The translations under genes and the position numbers were made by a program. The notes under the pieces are model-generated. The model ran no database searches. It saw nothing but the letters and a program-made list of their open reading frames with translations, and was not told the origin of the DNA. A stretch of 64,000 bases of DNA. Origin: JAWXCE01 sp033764775. GTDB lineage: Bacteria > Pseudomonadota > Alphaproteobacteria > Rhizobiales > Rhodomicrobiaceae. The stretch covers positions 1-64,000 of the forward strand of contig JANRIQ010000020.1 of NCBI GenBank assembly GCA_033764775.1, given 5' to 3'. Below are positions 44,536-51,142 of the stretch, piece by piece; within the stretch, counting starts at the first letter, position 1, and every line of letters starts with the position of its first letter.

Positions 44536-44696
44536 CGCACTGACGATACGACGAAATGCTATGGCGGCGATGTGACCCGCAAGCGCAAGCTGCTCGAGAA
44601 GCAGAAAGAGGGCAAGAAGAAGATGCGGCAGTTCGGGCGTGTGGAGATACCGCTAGTCGAGCGTTCATCGCCGCGCTGAAGATGGACGCGAATTGA
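44536..44696 (+). repeat. lepA tail R3 (frameshifted copy)
   Basis: Aligns with 41771-41929 with a net +2 indel in the codons after EIP (CTAGTCGAGCG for CAGGAGGCG). Upstream of that, most substitutions are synonymous or conservative (CYGGDVTRKRKLLEKQ...). Ends TGA instead of TAA. An ATG at 44530 opens a short frame through the tail (about 48 codons). Confidence 0.85.
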
Positions 44697-44702
44697 TCAG
44701 AC

Positions 44703-45506
44703 ATGACACGACGGCTAGCCGGGAAAGTCGCGCTCATTTCAGGCGCAAGACGTGGGATAGGGCTCGCGATAGCAAAAGCTTTTGTCGGTGAGGGAGCTAT
44801 CGTCTGGTTAACCGACCTTGAGGGCGAAAGCGCATCCCAACGCGCGGCGGAGTTGGGGGAAAACGCGCGAAGCGCCAAGCTCGACGTGCGCGAGGAAGCC
44901 GACTGGATCGCCGTCTTTCAAGAAATCATTGCGCGTGACGCCAAGGTCGATGTGCTCGTCAACAATGCCGGAATAACCGGCTTCGAGGGTGATATTGCCG
45001 TAGCGCACGATCCAGAGTGTGCATCTTTAGAGGCGTGGAGAGCCGTTCACGCGACGAACCTGGACGGCGTGTTTCTTGGCTGCAAACACGCCATCCGGCA
45101 CATGCGAGGCTCCGGGCGCGGCTCCATCATCAACATCTCGTCGCGCTCCGGAATGGTCGGCATCCCGACGGCTGCGGCCTACGCGTCCTCCAAGGCGGCT
45201 GTCCGTAACCATACCAAAAGCGTCGCTTTGTGGTGCGCTCAGCACGGGTTGAATATTCAGTGCAACTCCGTTCATCCGGCGGCGATCCTCACTCCGATGT
45301 GGGAGCCTATGCTCGGCACTGGTCCAGAACGTGAAGCGCGGATGAATGCGCTGGTCTCCGACACGCCTTTGCAGCGTTTTGGCGCTCCCGAGGAAGTCGC
45401 CGCTGTCTGCGTCGTGCTTGCGTCAGGCGAGGCCGCATACGTGACTGGGGCGGAAATCAACATCGACGGCGGCTTGTTGGCGGGATCGGTGGCTACTCTG
45501 AGTTAG
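44703..45506 (+). CDS. Cargo 4, SDR-family oxidoreductase
   Basis: The 267-residue short-chain dehydrogenase has the cofactor loop SGARRGIG at 13-20, NNAG at 87-90, and the catalytic Ser147, Tyr160 and Lys164 (YASSK). Length and a terminal DGGLLAG are typical of classical SDRs; the substrate is not predictable, and the Asp at the end of strand 2 (LTDLEG) suggests NAD. It starts 6 bp after the R3 stop and ends at the edge of lepA tail R4. Confidence 0.88.
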   Translation: MTRRLAGKVALISGARRGIGLAIAKAFVGEGAIVWLTDLEGESASQRAAELGENARSAKLDVREEADWIAVFQEIIARDAKVDVLVNNAGITGFEGDIAVAHDPECASLEAWRAVHATNLDGVFLGCKHAIRHMRGSGRGSIINISSRSGMVGIPTAAAYASSKAAVRNHTKSVALWCAQHGLNIQCNSVHPAAILTPMWEPMLGTGPEREARMNALVSDTPLQRFGAPEEVAAVCVVLASGEAAYVTGAEINIDGGLLAGSVATLS

Positions 45507-45582
45507 AAGTTCGCGGCAGTTCGGTCGGGTGGAAATCCTGCAGGAGGCGTTTATCACCGCTCTGAAGATGGACGCAAATTAG
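45505..45582 (+). repeat. lepA tail R4 (short distal copy)
   Basis: Aligns with the last ~75 bp of lepA (GCGGCAGTTCGGTCGGGTGG; ATGGACGCAAATTAG) with one upstream indel that disrupts the frame. It ends in TAG. Only the final part remains, consistent with an old distal remnant. Confidence 0.85.
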
Positions 45583-45587
45583 CTATC

Positions 45588-45806
45588 TCAGTGCGCGCCG
45601 TCGTCCATCCGCCGGTATGCGTAACGCCCACGGATATGCGCCATGAAGCGCCGCCCCTTCGACTCCGCCGCGAGAAACGCCTCATAAACCTCCGGCGGCA
45701 CGGCCGCGTAGGCGTAAACCGCGCCGCTGACGAACACGACCGTCAGGGTAGCCCGCGCCGGATCGTAATCCACAGCGCGGATCGCGGACGACTCGACCTC
45801 CGGCAT
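45588..45806 (-). CDS. KTSC domain-containing protein
   Basis: The 72-residue protein begins MPEVESSAIRAVDYDPARATL and contains VFVSGAVYAYAAVPPEVYEAFLAAESKGRRF, the KTSC-domain layout (here the KTSC tetrad reads ESKG). KTSC domains occur alone or fused to RNA-related enzymes; function is unclear. It stops 5 bp after lepA tail R4 and has no further tail beyond it, so it is probably the original convergent neighbour of lepA. Confidence 0.75.
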   Translation of the reverse strand: MPEVESSAIRAVDYDPARATLTVVFVSGAVYAYAAVPPEVYEAFLAAESKGRRFMAHIRGRYAYRRMDDGAH

Positions 45807-45990
45807 TGAACACCTCGCACGCGCCCCATTTCGCGCAACGCGGCGCGGAGCCGGTTCGATCCAACGCCCCGCCGCCACGCGCTTTGCCCGTCAGGGTTTA
45901 CGCGTTTGTCACAAAGCCCCCTAAATCTGGTTGCGATGCGAGTTAATTTCTCCTAAAAGTTGCATAACAGTTTCCGTCAGGAGAGACGCT

Positions 45991-46548
45991 ATGCACAGTC
46001 GCCTCACCCAAGCCGTGATCGTTTTCGCTTTAGCCTTCGCAGCCGCCTTACAGACTTCGTCCGCCCAGGATGTCTGGCGCTCGCCGCGCGCGCTGTCGGC
46101 CGAATGGCCGCATCTGAGCGCCGACGATTGCCGCGAGTACGGCGCCGCCTATGGCTATCACGAATGCGCAGGCGTGCGGCGCAAGACGGTCGCGGCCGCG
46201 CAGCCGAGGCCCAGAACCATCCTGTCGCTGAAAACTCAATCGCAGCACCAGCAAAGCGCCGCTCGCGCCCCGCTGAAAGTTTTGCAAGCCAACGCGCCAG
46301 CGATCACAACGCCGCCCTCGCCCAGCAAACGCGTCGCCGCCGCCTGCAGCCAGGAGATGCGCGCGTGCTTCTCGCGCTGCGCCGGCGCGGGGCAAAACGG
46401 CGGCGCCTGCGCCTCGATTTGCTCGACAGATCGGGTGTGCGGCTCGCTCATCCGGATCAATTTCGCCCAGTATTTGGACATTCAGACCGAACTCGCCCGT
46501 GTGGTGCGGGAGCGGGCGCTGGCGTTGGCATCCCCAACAGAGCGGTAG
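45991..46548 (+). CDS. Secreted Cys-rich protein, unknown function
   Basis: The 185-residue protein has a Sec signal peptide (cut near SAQ, about residue 26), a Gln/Pro/Ala-rich linker (about 60-105) and a C-terminal Cys cluster (ACSQEMRACFSRC, ACASICSTDRVC), which looks like a small disulfide-bonded domain. The start has AGGAGAG upstream. No family recognised. Confidence 0.65.
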   Translation: MHSRLTQAVIVFALAFAAALQTSSAQDVWRSPRALSAEWPHLSADDCREYGAAYGYHECAGVRRKTVAAAQPRPRTILSLKTQSQHQQSAARAPLKVLQANAPAITTPPSPSKRVAAACSQEMRACFSRCAGAGQNGGACASICSTDRVCGSLIRINFAQYLDIQTELARVVRERALALASPTER

Positions 46549-46661
46549 AGCATGGTAACGCGCTGTCACAGATTCGTGACACGGCGTAACGCAAAGGGGC
46601 CCTGACGCTAACTCCTGACAACCCCGGCGTCGCCGGGCAGCTTAGTCAATAGGAGCTTCTT

Positions 46662-46892
46662 ATGAAAAACGTTATCCGCGCCTCGGTTCTCGTCCTCGCA
46701 GCTCTCGCCGCCGTCTCGACGGCGTCCGCCATGCCCACCGCTGAAAAAGGCGAAAGCGTTCTTCGAGATGCAACTGCGCAACGGCAACTGACCTTCAAAC
46801 AAAGCTTTGCGGCGGCGCGCCGTCCTCCCCGCGTCGCCGCAAGCCCGCCTTTAGCCCGCGACGCGGGGCCACGCGTTCGCAGTTTAGGTTGA
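46662..46892 (+). CDS. Small secreted basic protein
   Basis: The 76-residue product has a Sec signal peptide (MKNVIRASVLVLAALAAVST, cut near ASA) and a short, Arg/Pro/Ala-rich mature part. The Shine-Dalgarno AGGAGC is well placed. No recognised family. It may be a small envelope peptide; confidence that it is a gene is moderate. Confidence 0.55.
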   Translation: MKNVIRASVLVLAALAAVSTASAMPTAEKGESVLRDATAQRQLTFKQSFAAARRPPRVAASPPLARDAGPRVRSLG

Positions 46893-46985
46893 CGCGGATT
46901 GCGCAAACGCCATTATGCGCAGAACTTTATAGGTTGAGGCGCATTTCCCTAGCCGCAACCGTCAATCTCAAGGCAGGCTGTAAGC

Positions 46986-48029
46986 ATGGATTTCGCGTCA
47001 ATCTGGCCGTGGATCGCGTTCAACGTGTTCGTGATCAGTCTTCTCGCACTCGACCTCGGCGTCTTCCATAAGGAGCAGCGCGCCATTCCCGTGCGCGAGG
47101 CGCTTTGGATGAGCGCGGGATACGTCTCCCTCGCGCTTCTGTTCTGCGTTGGCCTGTATTTCTTTTACGACCGGCCGGAGGTGGTGCGCGACGGCGTGGT
47201 GACGGTCGCGGGCGGCTCCGAGGCGGCGGCGCTGGAGTTCCTCACCGGCTATTTCATCGAATACACGCTCAGCATGGACAACATCATGGTGTTCGTGCTC
47301 ATCCTCGCGCATTTCCGCGTGCCGCCCGAGTATCAGTTCCGCGTGCTCGTTTGGGGCATTCTCGGCGCACTGGTGTTGCGGGCGCTGTTCATCTTTCTCG
47401 GCGCGGCGCTGATCAACGCCTTCCACGGCATCCTCATCGTTTTCGGCCTCTTCCTGATCTTCACCGGGTTGAAAACCCTGTTCGTCGGAGAAGGCTCCCA
47501 CGACCTGGAGAACGACCGCATCGTGAAGTTCAGCCGCCGGCTCATTCCCATGACCTCGCGCTATGATGGGGAAAAGTTTTTCACGGTCGAGAACGGCAAG
47601 CGTGTCGCCACGCCGTTGTTCCTGGTGCTGATCGTGCTGAACTTGACCGACATCCTGTTCGCGGTGGACTCGATCCCGGCCATTTTCGCCATCACGCAGG
47701 ACACCTTCATCGTCTACACCTCCAACGTGTTCGCCATTCTCGGGCTTCGGGCGCTCTACTTCGCACTCGCGGGCGCGCTCGACAAATTTCATTATCTCCG
47801 CCACGGCATCTCGCTGGTGCTGGTCACCATCGGCGTCAAAATGGTCGTGAACTATTTCTATCCGAAGTTCATTCCCACGGAGTTGGCGCTCGGCATGACG
47901 GCGACGCTTATCGGCGGCTCCATCATTCTCTCGCTGCTGCGTCCCCCTGTGGATGCGGACGAGGTGGCGCAACCCAGCCCGGCCGATCTTGAGGCCGCGC
48001 GCAAAGCCAAGCCCGGGCAGCCGGTTTAG
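46986..48029 (+). CDS. TerC family integral membrane protein
   Basis: The 347-residue protein has nine or so hydrophobic segments and the TerC core YTLSMDNIMVFVLILAHF and LNLTDILFAVDSIPAIFAI, with membrane acidic residues characteristic of the family. TerC proteins are linked to tellurite resistance and, in several bacteria, to manganese efflux for secreted enzymes. I looked for a yybP-ykoY Mn riboswitch in the 93-bp leader and saw none. Confidence 0.9.
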   Translation: MDFASIWPWIAFNVFVISLLALDLGVFHKEQRAIPVREALWMSAGYVSLALLFCVGLYFFYDRPEVVRDGVVTVAGGSEAAALEFLTGYFIEYTLSMDNIMVFVLILAHFRVPPEYQFRVLVWGILGALVLRALFIFLGAALINAFHGILIVFGLFLIFTGLKTLFVGEGSHDLENDRIVKFSRRLIPMTSRYDGEKFFTVENGKRVATPLFLVLIVLNLTDILFAVDSIPAIFAITQDTFIVYTSNVFAILGLRALYFALAGALDKFHYLRHGISLVLVTIGVKMVVNYFYPKFIPTELALGMTATLIGGSIILSLLRPPVDADEVAQPSPADLEAARKAKPGQPV

Positions 48030-48069
48030 AGCGCGGCATCGCGCGGTAGCGCCGCAGGAGAAGCTTGGC

Positions 48070-48507
48070 ATGACGGCGGACGAAGCCTTTCAGATCTCCT
48101 CCGCCGTCCCGCTCGTTGGATGGGCCGCGCTGCTTTTCTTCCCGGGCAGCAAGATTGCGGTGGAATGGGTGGCGCGCATCGTGGTGGCCGGCGTTCTTGC
48201 GATCGCTTACGCCGTCATCATTGGCCGCTCATTTGTTTACGGCCCAGGCCTAGACTTCAGCGCCTTCATGACTTTGGACGGCATTCGGGCGCTCGGCGCC
48301 GACCCCTGGCTCGCGCTTGCAGGCTGGCTGCATTACCTGGCGTTCGATCTCTTGGTTGGGTGCTGGCAAGTGCGCACTGCCCGCGAGGAAGGCATTCCCC
48401 ACGCAGCCGTCATCCCGTGCCTGCTCTTCACATTCATGTTGGGGCCCGTCGGCTTCCTCCTGTTTCTGCTCGTTCGCGCAGCCTTCCGGCGGCCCGCCAC
48501 TCGCTAG
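48070..48507 (+). CDS. ABA4-like (DUF4281) membrane protein
   Basis: The 145-residue protein has four hydrophobic segments and the ABA4-family tail HYLAFDLLVGCWQVRTAREEG and a final GPVGFLLFLL. ABA4 relatives are associated with carotenoid or isoprenoid metabolism in plants; in bacteria the role is open. The start has AGGAGA upstream, and the gene lies 40 bp after terC. Confidence 0.75.
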   Translation: MTADEAFQISSAVPLVGWAALLFFPGSKIAVEWVARIVVAGVLAIAYAVIIGRSFVYGPGLDFSAFMTLDGIRALGADPWLALAGWLHYLAFDLLVGCWQVRTAREEGIPHAAVIPCLLFTFMLGPVGFLLFLLVRAAFRRPATR

Positions 48508-48607
48508 GCTAAAAAATCCGTTTCGCAAGGTCTTTACGGCGGATTTTGACGCCATACATCGCAACCAACGCGCAGTTATCGCGCGGATGCGTTTCATGGG
48601 GACGGCA

Positions 48608-49237
48608 ATGGACAGAACGGAACAGGACATCATCGACGAGCTTTTCGGCAAACTCGAACAGGCTGAGCGCGGGGATAGAAACCGCGACGCCGGCGCTGAA
48701 CGGCACATCGCCAGACTGATCGACCGTCAGCCGGCCGCGCCCTACTACATGGCCCAGGCCATCATCGTGCAGGAGCACGCGCTGAAAGAGGCGCAGCGCC
48801 GCATCGAGGAGCTGGAGGCTGAGTTGGAGGACGCTCCGGCCCAACAAGGCGCGGGCGGCGGCAGCTTCCTCGGCGGTATTTTCGGCGGCGGCGCTCAGCC
48901 GGCCCGCGGGTCAGTGCCGCGCTCGGGCCGCGCGACGCCCGGCGCACGCTATCCGCAGCAAAATCGCGGACGCAGCGAAGAGGCTCCGCTCGAGCAATAT
49001 CAACGCACCGGCCGCGGAGGCGGATTCCTGTCCGGCGCCGCGTCGACGGCGATGGGCGTCGCGGGCGGTCTGCTGCTCGGCAACATGCTCGGCGGCATGT
49101 TCGGTGGAGACGAGGCGAAAGCGAGCGAAGCGAGCGCGGGTCAGAACAACGAACAGAATAACGCCGACAACAGCGACAACGACGCCGATCATGATGGCGG
49201 CGGCTGGTTCGGCGGCGGCGACGACATGGACATCTAA
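48608..49237 (+). CDS. DUF2076 family protein
   Basis: The 209-residue protein starts MDRTEQDIIDELFGKLEQAE, with a coiled-coil helix to about residue 70 (KEAQRRIEELEAELED), then Gly-rich FLGGIFGGG stretches and an Asn/Asp-rich tail ending WFGGGDDMDI. This is the DUF2076 (periplasmic-sensor-like) layout; function unknown. The ATG at 48608 has GGGGA 5 bp upstream. A terminator follows. Confidence 0.75.
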   Translation: MDRTEQDIIDELFGKLEQAERGDRNRDAGAERHIARLIDRQPAAPYYMAQAIIVQEHALKEAQRRIEELEAELEDAPAQQGAGGGSFLGGIFGGGAQPARGSVPRSGRATPGARYPQQNRGRSEEAPLEQYQRTGRGGGFLSGAASTAMGVAGGLLLGNMLGGMFGGDEAKASEASAGQNNEQNNADNSDNDADHDGGGWFGGGDDMDI

Positions 49238-49239
49238 CG

Positions 49240-49268
49240 AAAAGGGGAGGCTCGGCCTCCCCTTTTTT
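49240..49268 (+). terminator. Rho-independent terminator
   Basis: Stem AAGGGGAGGC/GCCTCCCCTT with a 3-base loop followed by six Ts, directly after the DUF2076 gene and before the convergent fhs gene. It can serve the plus-strand transcript; an A-run on the other side may also terminate fhs. Confidence 0.85.
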
Positions 49269-49291
49269 ATTTGTGCGGTTGAACGCGCGAC

Positions 49292-50968
49292 CTAGAACAG
49301 CCCTTCCACAAGCCCCTGCTCGTTGAGTTTGATGTTCATGGCCGAAGGCGTCTGCGGCAGGCCCGGCATGGTCATCACGTCGCCGCAGATCGCCACGATG
49401 AACTCGGCGCCGGCCGACAGCCTGACCTCGCGGATGGCGATGGTGTGGCCCGTAGGCGCGCCTTTCGCGTCCGGGTCGGTAGAAAAGCTGTACTGCGTTT
49501 TCGCCATGCAAATGGGGAAATGGCCGTAGCCCGCCTTCTCCCACTTCTTGAGCTGGTCGGTGATGGACTTGTCGGCGACGACCTTGTCGGCGCGGTAAAG
49601 CTCGGTCGCGATGGTCTTGATCTTGTCGAACAGGCCCATGCTTTCCGGGTAGAGCGGCTGGAAGTTCGACTTTCCGCTCTCGGCGATTTCCACCACCGCG
49701 CGCGCGAGATCGGCGATGCCCGCCGAGCCTTTCGCCCACTGATTGCACTCGATCGAGCGCACGCCGACCGTCCGCGTGATTTCGTCGATGGCGGCGATCT
49801 CCGCGTCCGTGTCCGACGAGAAGCGGTTGATGGAGACGACGACCGGCACGCCGAACTTGGCGAGATTTTCCAGGTGCCGAAGCAGGTTCGAGCAGCCGGC
49901 CTTCAGCGCCTCCACGTTCTCATGCTTCAGCGCGTCTTTTTCGACGCCGCCGTGCATCTTCAGCGCGCGCACCGAGGCCACGACGACCGCCGCCGCCGGG
50001 TTCAGCCCCGCCTTGCGGCACTTGATGTCAAAAAATTTCTCCGCGCCCAGGTCCGCGCCGAACCCGGCCTCCGTCACCACGTAATCGGCGAGCTTCAGCG
50101 CCGTTTTCGTCGCGATCACCGAGTTGCAGCCGTGGGCGATGTTGGCGAACGGGCCGCCATGGATAAAGGCCGGGTTGTTCTCCAGCGTCTGCACGAGGTT
50201 CGGCAGCAGCGCATCTTTCAGGAGCACGGTCATCGGCCCCTCCGCCTTCAGGTCGCGAGCGTAGATCGGGGCGCGCTTGCGGGTGTAGCCGATCACCATG
50301 TTGCCGAGGCGGCGCTGCAAATCCGCAAGGTCGGTCGCCAGGCAGAACACGGCCATCACCTCGGACGCGACGGTGATGTCGAAGCCGTCCTGACGCGGGT
50401 AGCCGTTGCCGACGCCGCCGAGGCTGATGACGATGTCGCGCAGCGCGCGGTCGTTCATGTCGATGACGCGGCGCCAGGCGATGCGGCGCGGGTCGAAATC
50501 CAGTTCATTGCCCCAGTGAATGTGGTTGTCGATGAGCGCCGACAGCAGGTTATGCGCGGAGGTGATGGCGTGGAAATCGCCGGTGAAGTGCAGGTTGATG
50601 TCCTCCATCGGCACCACCTGCGCATAGCCGCCGCCCGCCGCGCCGCCTTTCACGCCAAAGCAGGGGCCGAGCGAGGGTTCGCGCACGCAGATGAGCGCCT
50701 TTTTGCCGATGTGGTTCAGCCCGTCGCCGAGGCCTACGGTGGTCGTCGTCTTGCCCTCGCCGGCCGGCGTCGGGGTCACGGCGGTGACGAGGATGAGCTT
50801 GCCGTCAGGGCGTCCCTCAAGCTCCTTGATGGCGGCGAGATCGACCTTGGCTTTATAATGCCCGTAATTTTGCAGCTTGTCGTGCGGCAGGCCGATCTTG
50901 GCGGCCACCTCCACGATGGGCTTCATCTTCGCTTGGCGGGCGATTTCGATATCGGAGCCGATGGACAT
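49292..50968 (-). CDS. fhs: Formate--tetrahydrofolate ligase
   Basis: The 558-residue enzyme makes 10-formyl-THF from formate and ATP. It has the P-loop TPAGEGKTTTTVGLGD at about residues 65-80, EPSLGPCFGVKGGAAGGGYAQV, and the conserved PVVVSINRFSSDT. It feeds one-carbon units to purine synthesis and to serine-cycle methylotrophy if present. GGAGAGC precedes the start. Confidence 0.97.
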   Translation of the reverse strand: MSIGSDIEIARQAKMKPIVEVAAKIGLPHDKLQNYGHYKAKVDLAAIKELEGRPDGKLILVTAVTPTPAGEGKTTTTVGLGDGLNHIGKKALICVREPSLGPCFGVKGGAAGGGYAQVVPMEDINLHFTGDFHAITSAHNLLSALIDNHIHWGNELDFDPRRIAWRRVIDMNDRALRDIVISLGGVGNGYPRQDGFDITVASEVMAVFCLATDLADLQRRLGNMVIGYTRKRAPIYARDLKAEGPMTVLLKDALLPNLVQTLENNPAFIHGGPFANIAHGCNSVIATKTALKLADYVVTEAGFGADLGAEKFFDIKCRKAGLNPAAAVVVASVRALKMHGGVEKDALKHENVEALKAGCSNLLRHLENLAKFGVPVVVSINRFSSDTDAEIAAIDEITRTVGVRSIECNQWAKGSAGIADLARAVVEIAESGKSNFQPLYPESMGLFDKIKTIATELYRADKVVADKSITDQLKKWEKAGYGHFPICMAKTQYSFSTDPDAKGAPTGHTIAIREVRLSAGAEFIVAICGDVMTMPGLPQTPSAMNIKLNEQGLVEGLF

Positions 50969-51142
50969 GGGCGCTCTCCAAAAGACGGGAAAATTATGCT
51001 TTATTTAATCGTGAGATCAATCCTTTAGCAAAAGTAAGCAAGCCTGTCAGGCGCTGAAACCGCCTTTTCGGTATGCGGGATGCGCTTGCGAAAAACGCCT
51101 GCTGGCGTCGGACGCTGTCGCCCACTGACAAACACGACGCCG

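Noticed and set aside
41768..45582. CRISPR array or integron cassette array
   Set aside because: Repeats are coding-derived lepA ends of 75-160 bp with different decay states, not short uniform repeats, and no cas genes, integrase or attC-like folds are seen.
46893..46985. Manganese (yybP-ykoY) riboswitch upstream of terC
   Set aside because: The conserved internal loop motifs of that riboswitch are absent.
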